Part shown: one piece after another, positions 1 through 9,819 of the stretch
How the letters are laid out: each line of letters starts with the position of its first letter
How positions within the stretch are numbered: the first letter of the stretch is position 1
Assembly: GCF_001456155.1 (NCBI RefSeq)
Contig: NZ_CP013293.1
Location: 2,046,001 to 2,110,000 of the forward strand
DNA from: Chryseobacterium sp. IHB B 17019
GTDB taxonomy: Bacteria; Bacteroidota; Bacteroidia; Flavobacteriales; Weeksellaceae
Direction of reading: 5' to 3'
Length of the DNA: 64,000 nucleotides
Made by a program: the position numbers and the translations under genes
Notes under the pieces: model-generated
What the model saw: the letters and a program-made list of their open reading frames with translations, nothing else
What the model was told of the DNA's origin: nothing
Database searches by the model: none

Positions 1-1121
1 ACCAGATTTAACCTGAAATTGTAATGATCCCCGGCAACAGCTTCAGCCTGATTGGTAACTGCCTCGCCCATAAACCCGGCACAGCTTAAAATGATATTGT
101 CAAGAGATTTAATTTTATCCCTTTTCAGGTCTGTATCTTTTAACGCCATTATCTTTTTTCGCAAAACGAGCAAAGCAGGTAAGCTATGGTCTGGATTATT
201 GAAATTGAAAGCGGAAATAATTTTATCCAATGACTGGTCGATATCAGCGTTTCCTTTTGCAGTCCATGTTTTAACTACTCCATCAAAAAGTGTTGCTTTG
301 GCAGGCTCGCCAATAACGTGGGCAAAATATTCAGTTCGTATCCCGGCTACAGACTGTGTTCCCGCACCCTGGCTTTTATGTAAACTTCTGCTTAATCCTG
401 CCAATTCACCATAGCCCATTCCCAGTTGCGCATCATATTGCCCAACGGTAACTTTCAATTGATTTTCCGCTGTCGTATTAACTCCACCAAATCGGAAAGT
501 ATTCCATAACACGCGTTTTGGCTGCCATACATTAACATACTTTAGTTGATCTGGAAAAGCCGTTTTATCACCTGCCAGCTTAAAAGCTTTTTCCGCAACC
601 ACAGCCGAAGCCGCATGTTGTCCGTGTCCTGCCGCAGCAGTAGGAGGAAAACGACAAATGATCACATCAGGACGGAATTTACGGATTACCCAAACTACAT
701 CAGCTGTAATACTGTCTGCATTCCATTGTTTAAAGGTATCGGTGGTATTTTTAGAGAACCCGAAATCAATCGCCCGGGTAAAAAACTGTTGAGCACCGTC
801 TAATTTTCTTGCCTCTAAAAGCTCATGTGTTCTGATTAAACCTAATGCAGCACCTTGTTCTGTCCCTAATAAATTCTGACCACCATCACCTCTGGTTAAA
901 GATAAATAGCCTGTTTCTACATTTTGGTCATTGATTAACCAGGAGAGTAATCCTGTATTTTCATCATCGGGATGAGCCGCAAGGTATAAAACTTTCGGAA
1001 TATTTTTGAGGGTTTTGAGTTCGCGATAAATTTCAGATGATTTTGTGGGCCGAACCTGTTGAGCCGAACAAAAAACCGCATAAAAGCCAAGGATAAATAC
1101 AATGAATACTTTTTTGAACAT
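1..1121 (-). CDS. PIG-L family deacetylase, secreted (3' end beyond window)
   Basis: This open frame runs off the left edge; 373 codons are visible. The start is the ATG at 1119-1121, followed by a hydrophobic signal peptide ending near residue 20 (CSA-QQ). The PIG-L metal-binding motif AHPDDE lies at residues 49-54, and a second histidine cluster GHGQH at 165-169 supplies the further zinc ligand. The family removes acetyl groups from GlcNAc-type or other acylated substrates. Bacteroidota versions of this type are often much longer (roughly 800 residues), so most of the C-terminal part is probably missing here. The exact substrate cannot be told. There is no overlapping partner; the neighbouring histidine kinase ends 175 bases upstream and is read in the same direction. 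Confidence 0.85.
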   Translation of the reverse strand, partial: MFKKVFIVFILGFYAVFCSAQQVRPTKSSEIYRELKTLKNIPKVLYLAAHPDDENTGLLSWLINDQNVETGYLSLTRGDGGQNLLGTEQGAALGLIRTHELLEARKLDGAQQFFTRAIDFGFSKNTTDTFKQWNADSITADVVWVIRKFRPDVIICRFPPTAAAGHGQHAASAVVAEKAFKLAGDKTAFPDQLKYVNVWQPKRVLWNTFRFGGVNTTAENQLKVTVGQYDAQLGMGYGELAGLSRSLHKSQGAGTQSVAGIRTEYFAHVIGEPAKATLFDGVVKTWTAKGNADIDQSLDKIISAFNFNNPDHSLPALLVLRKKIMALKDTDLKRDKIKSLDNIILSCAGFMGEAVTNQAEAVAGDHYNFRLNL

Positions 1122-1295
1122 TTGAATTTGCTTTGCGGGGCAAATATAAGTAATTCGTTTTTCTTTCAACCTTAAAAGAAAAAGCACTTAGCTACTCCAA
1201 ACATTCTATTATATTATTTGTAAAATCTTGTGAAGGTAAAAGACAACCGAAGTAAAGATCAACTATTTCAACTTCGATTCATGTTTAATTATAGA

Positions 1296-3023
1296 TCACT
1301 CACTTTTTAAAATAAAGGAAAAGCTAGAACCAAATCCCAATTCACTTTCCACCAAAATTTCGCCACCCTGAGCTTTTATAAATTGCTGACTGATGCTTAG
1401 TCCCAAGCCAGTCCCCTCTTTTTTTGAACCAGGAATTTTAAAATATCTGTCAAAAACTTTTTCAATATATTTCTTGTCTATTCCGCATCCATAGTCTTTT
1501 ACGGAAAATCTTACCCTGTCATTTTCATTTTGGACATCGATCTCAATATCTGAATTTTCATAAGAGTACCGAATGGCATTTGACAATAAATTATTAAGAA
1601 CCCAGGATGTTTTTTCACTGTCTGCAAGAACTGTGGTAAGCCCTTCTTCTATATTTATTTTAAGTTGAATCTGTTTTTGATCTAATGTTGTTTTATTAGC
1701 ATTTACGGCATATTCTATGATATTCCGAATGTCTGAGGATTGTATATTAAGTTGGATAGAGCCGCTTTCAAGCTGGGTAATATTTAGTAATTCTCCTGTA
1801 ATTTTCAAAAGACGGTCAGAATCTTCTTTAATTCCGGTTATCAGATTTTTCTGCTCATCATTAAGATTTCCTATTTTCTCATTTTCAAGAAGCTGGAGCC
1901 CCATTTGTATGGATGAAATAGGCGTTTTGAATTCATGGGAAACTGTTCCCAGGAAATTGGTTTTGGCCAAATCAAGCTCTTTAAAAGGGGTGATATTTCT
2001 AAGCATTATAACCTTACCGATGAATTGACTTTGTTCTTCTCCCGTCGGAAAAATATTAATGTCTATGATCTCTTTTTCGAAATAACTTTCTTTTCCATCA
2101 GCATAAATTTTTATTGTTTTTTTCTCAGAATCCGCAATTTCAGGCTGAATAATTTGCCTGATGACCTCCCGTACCAAATCATTGGTTACAGCAACATCCT
2201 GTATCAGTTTTCCTACAAAATTCTCTTTTCTAAGATTTGTAATTTTCAGGGCCTCATCATTTACAAAAAGTACTTTATTATTCTCATCAATTCCTATCAC
2301 AGGATCATGCATATTGTCGATGAGGGTTTCTACCCTTTTTTTTCCTTTAATGATTTTATCCAGCTTACTCTCTGAGTATTCCTGAAGCTTTTCAGCCATA
2401 GTATTAAAGGATCTGGCCAATTCCCCGAATTCGCTGTGACTTTCAAAATGTACTCTTTCCTTATAATTCTGATCCGCGATTTGCCTGATACTCGCCGTAA
2501 GCTGCCGAATGGGATCTGCAATGTTGGAGGGCAGATTTACCATTAATATGAAGGCAATCAGGAAACAGAGTGTTCCGGCGACGGATATGACAACAATGGC
2601 TTTTTGAGCGGTCGTATCCGCCAGATTGCTTTTATACTGTATAGCCACCATATTCAGACGCATAAGTTCAGCAATATCTTTTCTAAGTGAGGATAAAGCG
2701 GTTTTATTTTGCGGTTCCTTTTTTAAAAGTTCAAAATGCTTCGCGACATTTTCTGTAGCTTCTTTTTCACCTATTTCAGTTACGTTATTTTGCTGTTTGA
2801 CAAGGTGTTGTTTGAAGGTTTGATAGGCAACCGGATCAGTATCAATATCTTCCAAGGCCAACAGCATATTTCTGGAATATTCCAGGGTGTTGTAGTTGGC
2901 AACCAGAATATTATGGGTATCTTTTTTTAATTGATTGATGTATAATCCACTGAGAACCGACAATACAATGATCATCAGGAACAAAAGACCTACCCCGATA
3001 TTAAGTTTAGCTTTAATTTTCAT
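1296..3023 (-). CDS. Membrane sensor histidine kinase of the kdp locus (HAMP-PAS-HisKA-HATPase)
   Basis: A 575-residue histidine kinase. TM1 is near residues 8-29, an extracytoplasmic loop follows to about 140, TM2 is near 142-163, then HAMP to about 220 and a PAS domain around 230-345. The phosphorylated histidine is H363 in VSHEFKTP. The ATPase domain carries an N box (NNLLSNAIRYS), DYGCGID and GTGLGLS. Its ATG follows the stop of the KdpD N-terminal gene with no spacer (TAAATG), so the two are almost certainly co-translated. It likely supplies the kinase half of a split KdpD system and phosphorylates the sigma-54 regulator at 10477-11826. Unlike E. coli KdpD it has two membrane segments plus HAMP and PAS, not a four-helix KdpD membrane domain. 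Confidence 0.9.
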   Translation of the reverse strand: MKIKAKLNIGVGLLFLMIIVLSVLSGLYINQLKKDTHNILVANYNTLEYSRNMLLALEDIDTDPVAYQTFKQHLVKQQNNVTEIGEKEATENVAKHFELLKKEPQNKTALSSLRKDIAELMRLNMVAIQYKSNLADTTAQKAIVVISVAGTLCFLIAFILMVNLPSNIADPIRQLTASIRQIADQNYKERVHFESHSEFGELARSFNTMAEKLQEYSESKLDKIIKGKKRVETLIDNMHDPVIGIDENNKVLFVNDEALKITNLRKENFVGKLIQDVAVTNDLVREVIRQIIQPEIADSEKKTIKIYADGKESYFEKEIIDINIFPTGEEQSQFIGKVIMLRNITPFKELDLAKTNFLGTVSHEFKTPISSIQMGLQLLENEKIGNLNDEQKNLITGIKEDSDRLLKITGELLNITQLESGSIQLNIQSSDIRNIIEYAVNANKTTLDQKQIQLKINIEEGLTTVLADSEKTSWVLNNLLSNAIRYSYENSDIEIDVQNENDRVRFSVKDYGCGIDKKYIEKVFDRYFKIPGSKKEGTGLGLSISQQFIKAQGGEILVESELGFGSSFSFILKSE

Positions 3024-4145
3024 TTACGACAATATTACTAAGTCTAAATTTTCTTTTGACAGCCTGTTCAGAAGTGTATTGAATGTGTCTGTAGCCATAA
3101 TTATTTTCCAGAGGTTAAGATGTGGTTTCCCGATACAGACGGTGGTGATTTTCCGTGCCTCGCATTGTTCCATGATAGTTTGAGCAACATTTGTCCCTTC
3201 TACTTTTATGATTTCTGCTCCCAATTCTGTTGCTAATTTAAAATTATTAATAAGATATCTCTGCTTATCCAATGCGATTTTATCTGCACTTTCTCTGGGA
3301 GTCTGCACATAAAGCAAATACCACTGACTGTTGTAGTAATTGGCGAGCCTTGCCGTTTTCCGGATCACATTTTTAGCTGTTTTTTCATTGGAGCTGATAC
3401 AGGCCAGAAACTTTTCCTTTCTGATATTTTTAATCTGTGAAACTTCGGTTTCCACTTTTCGCTGCACCTGGGAAGCGACTTCCTTCAGGGCAAGCTCCCG
3501 AAGCTGAAGGATATTTTCACTCTTGAAAAAATTATTGAGCGCTGCGTTTATTTTTGACTGGTCATAGATTTTCCCCACCTTCAGCCTGTCAATCAATTCT
3601 TCCGCCGTAAGGTCGATATTCACCACCTCATCAGCCTGGGCCAATACGCTATCGGGAATTCTTTCCTTTACTTCAATATTGGTAATATTTTTTATATCAT
3701 CATTAAGGCTTTCGATATGCTGAATATTCACGGCACTGATCACATTAATCCCCGATTCCAGAATCTCCAGAACATCCTGCCATCGTTTTTCATTTTTACT
3801 TCCTTCGATATTGGTGTGAGCCAGCTCATCAATAATAACCACTTCCGGACGTAGACTGATCACTGCCTGAACATCCAGGTCATCCAGTTCTTTTCCTTTA
3901 TAAAATAATTTTCTTCTCGGGATGATTGGCAGCCCTTCCAGTAAAGCCTGGGTTTCTTTTCTGTTGTGAGTTTCTATATAGCCGATTTTCACATCAATTC
4001 CATTTGAAAAAAGAGAATGCGCTTCCTGAAGCATACGGTATGTTTTTCCTACACCGGCACTCATCCCGATGTAGATTTTGAATTTTCCCCGCCTTGATTT
4101 TTTGATTAAATTAAGGAAGTCCTGTGCAGATTTTCTTTCATCCAT
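3024..4145 (-). CDS. kdpD: KdpD-type N-terminal sensor protein (KdpD domain + universal-stress domain)
   Basis: A soluble 373-residue protein matching only the N-terminal half of E. coli KdpD. The KdpD domain begins at about residue 20 with the Walker A sequence GMSAGVGKT (27-35) and continues with IDELAHTN and the SAVNIQHIESLND segment. A universal-stress-protein-like domain occupies about 240-373 (FLACISSNEKTAKN, IGKPHLNLW). There are no membrane helices and no kinase core; those sit in the directly abutting next gene. In the family this module binds nucleotides (ATP, in some species c-di-AMP) and reports potassium status. It lies 75 bases downstream of the porin gene in the kdp operon. Function as the cytoplasmic sensor of a split system is inference from position. 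Confidence 0.9.
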   Translation of the reverse strand: MDERKSAQDFLNLIKKSRRGKFKIYIGMSAGVGKTYRMLQEAHSLFSNGIDVKIGYIETHNRKETQALLEGLPIIPRRKLFYKGKELDDLDVQAVISLRPEVVIIDELAHTNIEGSKNEKRWQDVLEILESGINVISAVNIQHIESLNDDIKNITNIEVKERIPDSVLAQADEVVNIDLTAEELIDRLKVGKIYDQSKINAALNNFFKSENILQLRELALKEVASQVQRKVETEVSQIKNIRKEKFLACISSNEKTAKNVIRKTARLANYYNSQWYLLYVQTPRESADKIALDKQRYLINNFKLATELGAEIIKVEGTNVAQTIMEQCEARKITTVCIGKPHLNLWKIIMATDTFNTLLNRLSKENLDLVILS

Positions 4146-4220
4146 AACAGATTATCTGAGTCAAAGTTAATAAATCCCCTACCAAATTTTATGTAAGGGA
4201 TTCGAATATATATGGAACAA

Positions 4221-5303
4221 TTAAAAATTAACGGCAAGTGATGTTACCGCAGAGAAATTACTTCTCCGGAAATCATTATCTCTATTAATAAAAATATTGT
4301 CCTTACTGCTCAGATTCTTAATCTCTGCGCACCAGATAAGATTGGGAAGAATATGATAATCCGCATTCAGGGAATACCCGAAAGTCTGAAAGCCGTGTGG
4401 AGTTTCTGTTGTGATGATAACTCCGTTTTTATCACTATAATACTCTCCTCTTGCGGCAAAACTCAGTTTTTCTGTTGGGCTGTATTTTGCAATAATCACC
4501 GGGGAATACCAGACGTTGTACTGCTCGCTTCCTTTTGCTTTCTGTTCGGCTCCGATATCGAATCCGGCGGTTAATCCAAACTTATTGGAAAACTGGAAAA
4601 CACCATACAGATTGTGGAAATAACGCATCTGTCTGATGCTGTCCGGTTTATCGTTTCCGATAAAAGAGCTGCTGTTCAAGGTAATTTTTTCACTTGGCTT
4701 ATAGGTCAGCTGATGCCCGAAAGCAACGGTTGAATTTCCATCTACGCGCTGAATCCTCTGCCATCCGTTAAGAACCAAACCACTTACAAGCCACTTCCCA
4801 TTGTTGCTGGTGTAGGAAATTTTAGCCCCACTTTCAAAGTAAGGAGAATTTTCGGCAAGAATGCTTCTTGTCAGAGTCCAGCAGTCTTTGCTTATGGCAC
4901 TTTCAAAACCAATGTGGGAAGGCATTATTCCTGCATCTATCCACAAATTTTTAGTTTTTGAAATTTTCACACCAACATTGGCTTCATAGATATTTTTCAA
5001 AACTCCGGACTCCGCTGCATAATTGGCATTCATATAAGTTCCCGCTGCCAATGCGACATTTGCCCTGAATTTTTCGGTTTCATAGTTGGCTTTTACAAAT
5101 CCCAGATTCAGATTCACTTCGTTGTTACGGTTGTGGCTGTAAACGAATGAAGGACGAGAATTGTTTTCGGGATTATTTGCATCATACTGATAATATATTT
5201 CTGCATAACCCGATATTTTTAATGGCTTTTGGGTCTCTTCCTGCGCAAATAAAAGGCCGGATGTTCCTAACATCAAAATTATTGTTAATATGATTGGTTT
5301 CAT
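4221..5303 (-). CDS. Outer-membrane beta-barrel porin of the kdp operon
   Basis: A 360-residue protein with a signal peptide ending at LFAQ-EE. It then has alternating amphipathic strands rich in aromatic residues (ISGYAEIYYQYD, FVYSHNRNNEVNLNLGFVKANY) and ends with F, the usual terminal residue of outer-membrane barrels. It resembles the OmpL-like putative porin family (beta-barrel porin-2). It sits between kdpC (25 bases upstream) and kdpD, all in one direction, so it probably lets potassium or another small solute through the outer membrane when the Kdp pump is induced. That role is inferred from its place in the operon; the barrel call itself is well supported by sequence style. Confidence 0.8.
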   Translation of the reverse strand: MKPIILTIILMLGTSGLLFAQEETQKPLKISGYAEIYYQYDANNPENNSRPSFVYSHNRNNEVNLNLGFVKANYETEKFRANVALAAGTYMNANYAAESGVLKNIYEANVGVKISKTKNLWIDAGIMPSHIGFESAISKDCWTLTRSILAENSPYFESGAKISYTSNNGKWLVSGLVLNGWQRIQRVDGNSTVAFGHQLTYKPSEKITLNSSSFIGNDKPDSIRQMRYFHNLYGVFQFSNKFGLTAGFDIGAEQKAKGSEQYNVWYSPVIIAKYSPTEKLSFAARGEYYSDKNGVIITTETPHGFQTFGYSLNADYHILPNLIWCAEIKNLSSKDNIFINRDNDFRRSNFSAVTSLAVNF

Positions 5304-5328
5304 TCTTTAAAATTAATTTTTTTTATAA

Positions 5329-5889
5329 TTATTTCAGGTTGTCAAGGGCAATATTAAGTTTCAGGACATTGATTTTTTGTGTTCCGAATAATCCTAAAAA
5401 TGGTTTTTCAGTATTGGATATTATTAAATCCTGAATTTTATTTTCATTAATATTTCTGATTCTGGCAATTCTTTTCACCTGAACATTCGCTGCCTGAACC
5501 GAGATATTGGGATCAAGTCCGCTTCCGCTTGCCGTTACCAGATCAGAAGGAATCTGAGACTTCTGCACCTCAGGATTATGTTTTACAAAATGATCAATTC
5601 TCTCCTGAACGGTTTTCAGGTAATCAGGATTTGTGGGACCTTTATTGCTGCCCGCCGCTCCGGCTGCATTGTACTCTACTGCAGAAGGACGCGACCAGAA
5701 ATAACGGTCCTCAGCGAATTTTTGCCCGATATTGGCATAATATTTTTTATTATTAAATGTAAGGATTTCACCTTTCCCACGGTTTGGAGAGAATTGTGCA
5801 ATTCCTAAGATCAGTAAGGTATAAATTCCCGAAAAGAATAATAAACAAACTAACGTAAGTCTTATCGCAAGAAAAATATTCTGTTTCAT
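5329..5889 (-). CDS. kdpC: Potassium-transporting ATPase subunit C
   Basis: A 186-residue KdpC with one N-terminal membrane helix (residues about 7-29) and a periplasmic domain. Family motifs seen include the RPSAVEYNAAGAAGSN segment (GSNxGP), DLVTASGSGLDPNIS and the AxxQVxRIARIR segment. KdpC is the small chaperone-like subunit that stabilises the KdpFABC complex in the inner membrane and assists nucleotide binding by KdpB. The gene starts 12 bases after kdpB ends and is followed by the porin. Its length is normal for the family. Confidence 0.96.
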   Translation of the reverse strand: MKQNIFLAIRLTLVCLLFFSGIYTLLILGIAQFSPNRGKGEILTFNNKKYYANIGQKFAEDRYFWSRPSAVEYNAAGAAGSNKGPTNPDYLKTVQERIDHFVKHNPEVQKSQIPSDLVTASGSGLDPNISVQAANVQVKRIARIRNINENKIQDLIISNTEKPFLGLFGTQKINVLKLNIALDNLK

Positions 5890-5901
5890 TTTTTGTTGAT
5901 T

Positions 5902-7932
5902 TTAAATAAACAATGACACGATTAAATCAATAATTTTGATACCGATGAAAGGAATTAAAACTCCTCCCAAACCATAAATCAAAAGGTTTCTTCTAAGCAG
6001 TGCGCTTGCCCCGATTGGCTTGTAAGCAACCCCTTTTAAAGCTAAAGGAATCAGCATCGGAATAATAATAGCATTGAAGATTACAGCTGAAAGAATGGCA
6101 CTTTCGGGTGAATGCAGATTCATAATATTCAATCCCTGCAAGGCCGGAATAGACGCAATAAACAAGGCCGGAACAATAGCAAAATACTTGGCAACATCAT
6201 TCGCAATACTGAACGTAGTGAGCGTTCCTCTTGTCATTAATAATTGTTTCCCGATTTCTACCACCTCAATCAATTTAGTAGGATCATTGTCCAAATCCAC
6301 CATATTTCCAGCTTCTTTTGCCGCCTGTGTTCCGCTGTTCATGGCCACGCCCACATCGGCCTGCGCGAGAGCCGGAGCATCATTGGTGCCGTCACCCATC
6401 ATGGCGACAAGCCTTCCTTCAGCCTGTTCTTTTTTAATATAATTCATTTTGTCTTCAGGTTTTGCTTCGGCGATAAAATCATCTACGCCTGCTTTTTCTG
6501 CAATATATTTTGCCGTCAGAGGATTATCACCGGTAACCATTACAGTTTTGATACCCATTTTTCTCAAACGCTTAAAACGTTCCTGGATTCCGGGTTTGAT
6601 GATGTCCTGCAGCTCCACAACACCCAATACTTTTTCGTTCTCGGAAACCACTAAAGGCGTTCCGCCGTTACTTGCAATATTTCTTACCGTTTCTTCAGTT
6701 TCTTTCGGAAATAAATTCCCGGCTCTTTCAACAAGATTTCTAATAGAATCGGAAGCGCCTTTACGGATCCTGATATTTTCATAATTGATTCCGGAACTTC
6801 TTGTTTCTGCAGTAAAGTTTATGAATTCAGGATTATTAATTTCAAAGCTTAACGGATTAATACCCGCCAGTTCAATGATTGATTTTCCTTCCGGTGTTTC
6901 ATCTGCCATTGAGCCCAGAACCACTGCTTTTGTAAAATGTTTTTCATCAATTCCGTTTGCGGGATGAAAATGAGTGGCTTTTCTGTTTCCGATCGTGATG
7001 GTTCCGGTTTTATCTAATAAAAGAACATCCACGTCTCCTGCTGTTTCTACCGCTTTACCGCTTTTGGTGATGACGTTTGCTCTTAAAGCCCTGTCCATCC
7101 CGGCAATTCCGATCGCTGATAATAATCCTCCGATGGTAGTAGGAATTAAACAAACAAATAATGAGATAAAAGCGGCAATTGTAATCGGTGTATGAGCATA
7201 ATCTCCAAACGGTTTCAAAGTCACCGTAACAATGATAAACACCAGTGTAAATCCTGCCAAAAGTATGGTTAAAGCAATTTCATTCGGAGTTTTTTGCCTT
7301 GAAGCGCCTTCAACCAGTGCGATCATTTTATCAAGAAAGCTTTCCCCAGGTTCTGTTGTGACTTTTACTTTTATCATGTCTGAAAGTACTTTTGTACCTC
7401 CTGTTACACTGCTTTTATCACCTCCGGCTTCACGGATTACTGGGGCACTTTCGCCGGTGATTGCGCTTTCGTCTATGGTTGCCAGTCCTTCAATAATTTC
7501 TCCGTCTGACGGAATGATATCTCCCGTTTCACAAAAAAATACATCTCCTTTTTTAAGCTGGGAAGAAGGAACAGTGATAATTTCGTCAATAGATTTAATC
7601 CATTTGGCGGGGGTTTCTTCTCTTGTTTTCCTTAAAGAATCTGCCTGTGCTTTTCCTCTCGCTTCTGCAATGGCTTCTGCAAAATTTGCAAAAAGCAATG
7701 TGATAAACAGAACTGCCGTTACTATAATATTATAGATTAAACTTCCCTGACTTCCCTCTCCTGCTGCAATCCAAATGCAGACACCGGCCATCACAAGAGT
7801 TCCTATCCAGACCATGAACATTACCGGATTACGAAACATTTTGGCCGGATTTAGTTTTATAAAAGATTGTTTCAATGCCTCGTTTACGAGTTCTGCCTGA
7901 AACAAATTATTATTATTTCCTTTCATTATCAA
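5902..7932 (-). CDS. kdpB: Potassium-transporting P-type ATPase subunit B
   Basis: A 676-residue P-type ATPase, the energy-coupling subunit of KdpFABC. The actuator motif TGES is present (ITGESAPV). The phosphorylated aspartate is D307 in DKTGTIT, the same number as in E. coli, and the hinge motif [16 protein letters not shown] is intact. Several membrane helices flank these domains. It hydrolyses ATP to drive potassium import through KdpA. The gene begins 6 bases after kdpA ends, typical of a tight operon. Start could be the first ATG (7932) or two codons later. No defects were seen. Confidence 0.97.
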   Translation of the reverse strand: MIMKGNNNNLFQAELVNEALKQSFIKLNPAKMFRNPVMFMVWIGTLVMAGVCIWIAAGEGSQGSLIYNIIVTAVLFITLLFANFAEAIAEARGKAQADSLRKTREETPAKWIKSIDEIITVPSSQLKKGDVFFCETGDIIPSDGEIIEGLATIDESAITGESAPVIREAGGDKSSVTGGTKVLSDMIKVKVTTEPGESFLDKMIALVEGASRQKTPNEIALTILLAGFTLVFIIVTVTLKPFGDYAHTPITIAAFISLFVCLIPTTIGGLLSAIGIAGMDRALRANVITKSGKAVETAGDVDVLLLDKTGTITIGNRKATHFHPANGIDEKHFTKAVVLGSMADETPEGKSIIELAGINPLSFEINNPEFINFTAETRSSGINYENIRIRKGASDSIRNLVERAGNLFPKETEETVRNIASNGGTPLVVSENEKVLGVVELQDIIKPGIQERFKRLRKMGIKTVMVTGDNPLTAKYIAEKAGVDDFIAEAKPEDKMNYIKKEQAEGRLVAMMGDGTNDAPALAQADVGVAMNSGTQAAKEAGNMVDLDNDPTKLIEVVEIGKQLLMTRGTLTTFSIANDVAKYFAIVPALFIASIPALQGLNIMNLHSPESAILSAVIFNAIIIPMLIPLALKGVAYKPIGASALLRRNLLIYGLGGVLIPFIGIKIIDLIVSLFI

Positions 7933-7938
7933 TAAAAA

Positions 7939-9636
7939 TTAAAGTGAAAAATATTCAGCGATGGGACCTAATGCCAATGCCGGAAAGAAAGACAATGCCG
8001 CTACAATGGCAATGACCGCGAAGACCATTAATCCAAAAGTCGGAGTATCAGTTTTTAAGGTTCCGGCACTTTCGGGAATGTATTTTTTTGCTGCCAGACT
8101 TCCTGCAATAGCAACCGGACCAATTATTGGTAAATATCTTGCCATAAGCATTACGATTCCACAGGCAATATTCCAGAAGGGCGTGTTGTCTCCCAATCCT
8201 TCAAAACCGCTTCCGTTATTGGCACTGGATGAGGTGAACTCATACAGCATTTCACTAAAGCCATGAAATCCCGGATTATTGAGCCATCCTGCATACGTTT
8301 CCGGATCTTGAGAATAAGTGTAGCTTGCAATGGCTGTTCCTGTAAGAATTAAAAATGGATGCAGAAGTGCGATGATCATTGCAATTTTCATTTCTCTGGC
8401 TTCAATTTTTTTGCCTAAAAATTCCGGTGTTCTTCCCACCATCAGTCCACTGATGAATACTGCCAGAATAATGAAGATATAGAAATTCAGAAAACCGACT
8501 CCGACACCGCCGTAGAAGCAGTTTACCATCATTCCCAGCAATTGGTTCATCCCGCTCAGAGGCATGAAGCTGTCATGCATAGCATTGATGCTTCCCGTAG
8601 AAATAACCGTTGTTGCGATGCTCCAATATGCAGATGCTACAGAACCGAAACGAACTTCTTTTCCTTCCATATTACCCATGGTCTGTGAGATTCCCATGTT
8701 TGAAATGTTGGGATTTCCGTTTACTTCAGAAATAATTGTAGGGATTGTAAGAAGGAGAAAACCTATCGTCATAACTCCAAAAACCGTCCATGCAAGCTTT
8801 CTTCTTTTAACGATATATCCCATTGCAAACACCATAGCCAGCGGAATAAGCATCTGGGTTGTCATTTCGATGATATTGGTAAAATAATTTGGATTTTCAA
8901 GAGGGTGAGCAGAGTTCGGACCAAAAAATCCACCGCCGTTTGTTCCTAAGTGTTTTATGGCTACAAATGCCGCAACGGGTCCCCGGCTTACCTCAACTTT
9001 ATCTCCCTGTAAATTAGTTATTGAATCTTTACCTTCAAAAGTCATTGGAGTTCCGTTGAATACCAGCAATGAGGCAACCACGACTGCAATCGGCAACAGA
9101 ATTCTGGTACAGCTTCTCACAAAAAAGAAGTAAAAATTACCAAGCTTTTCCGTACTTCTTTCCTTCATTGCAAAAAATACGACTGCAGCAATGGCAATTC
9201 CGCAACCGGCACTGATAAACTGCCAAAGCATTAAGGTAAGCTGCCCCAGATAAGACATTCCCGTTTCCCCGGAATAGTGCTGAAGATTGGTATTGGTGAC
9301 AAAGCTTACTGCTGTATTAAATGCAAGATCTCCGCTCATCGACGGGTTGCTGTCGGGATTCAAGGGGAGCCAGCCCATATTGGTCAGTACAAACATGGCT
9401 GTAAGAAACCAGACGAGATTAATGGTCAGCAAAGCAATAAGATGCTGTTTCCAGCTCATTTCCGTATCAGGATTGATTCCTGCCAGTTTAAAAAATATTT
9501 TATCAACAGGGTTGAAAATACTATCAAGCCAAGTTTTTTCGTTACTAAATATTCTGCCGATGTATCTTCCCAACGGTATTGCAAGAAATACGGCCAGAAA
9601 GAACATCAATAATATTCCTAAAATCTCTGAATTCAT
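7939..9636 (-). CDS. kdpA: Potassium-transporting ATPase subunit A (K+ channel-like)
   Basis: A 565-residue polytopic membrane protein, the potassium-selective pore of KdpFABC. Pore-loop motifs of the family are recognisable: TNTNLQHYSGETG, GTNGGGFFGPNSAHPLENP, TTVISTGSINAMHDS and SSANNGSGFEGL. About ten membrane helices are expected. The start ATG at 9634-9636 lies 17 bases downstream of the kdpF stop. The gene is intact and of normal length. Confidence 0.97.
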   Translation of the reverse strand: MNSEILGILLMFFLAVFLAIPLGRYIGRIFSNEKTWLDSIFNPVDKIFFKLAGINPDTEMSWKQHLIALLTINLVWFLTAMFVLTNMGWLPLNPDSNPSMSGDLAFNTAVSFVTNTNLQHYSGETGMSYLGQLTLMLWQFISAGCGIAIAAVVFFAMKERSTEKLGNFYFFFVRSCTRILLPIAVVVASLLVFNGTPMTFEGKDSITNLQGDKVEVSRGPVAAFVAIKHLGTNGGGFFGPNSAHPLENPNYFTNIIEMTTQMLIPLAMVFAMGYIVKRRKLAWTVFGVMTIGFLLLTIPTIISEVNGNPNISNMGISQTMGNMEGKEVRFGSVASAYWSIATTVISTGSINAMHDSFMPLSGMNQLLGMMVNCFYGGVGVGFLNFYIFIILAVFISGLMVGRTPEFLGKKIEAREMKIAMIIALLHPFLILTGTAIASYTYSQDPETYAGWLNNPGFHGFSEMLYEFTSSSANNGSGFEGLGDNTPFWNIACGIVMLMARYLPIIGPVAIAGSLAAKKYIPESAGTLKTDTPTFGLMVFAVIAIVAALSFFPALALGPIAEYFSL

Positions 9637-9653
9637 TTAATTATTAATTTAGA

Positions 9654-9731
9654 TTAAAATTTTTCCGGTTTTATGAGCACATAACACATGTATGCAAATA
9701 CAGCGATGGCGATGATGAATAATGCTGTCAT
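9654..9731 (-). CDS. kdpF: KdpF, 25-residue subunit of the potassium ATPase
   Basis: Too short for ordinary gene finders. The product has 25 residues: a single membrane helix (ALFIIAIAVFAYMCYVLI) ending in KPEKF, which matches the RPEKF-type end of KdpF proteins. KdpF stabilises the KdpFABC complex in the inner membrane. It lies directly upstream of kdpA, as in E. coli. Its ATG overlaps the stop codon of the preceding mini-gene (ATGA), which suggests coupled translation. Confidence 0.88.
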   Translation of the reverse strand: MTALFIIAIAVFAYMCYVLIKPEKF

Positions 9732-9808
9732 ATTTTTTCAAAGTATTTTACGGTGAGAAAAAAGAGTACAAACAGAGCTACTCCTGTCATGATTACTATT
9801 GTTGTCAT
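9728..9808 (-). CDS. 26-residue single-helix membrane protein ahead of kdpF
   Basis: The ATG at 9806-9808 opens 26 codons. The product is almost one membrane helix (TIVIMTGVALFVLFFLTV) followed by a short charged tail (KYFEKI). The TGA stop overlaps the kdpF ATG in an ATGA arrangement, so it is probably expressed with kdpF. I do not recognise a family. It could be a second small Kdp subunit or a diverged KdpF duplicate. Support is positional plus the clean membrane helix; expression is not proven. Confidence 0.6.
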   Translation of the reverse strand: MTTIVIMTGVALFVLFFLTVKYFEKI

Positions 9809-9819
9809 TTTTTAAAGCT

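Noticed and set aside
546..803. 85-codon plus-strand ORF
   Set aside because: It is antisense to the PIG-L deacetylase, whose motifs are clear.
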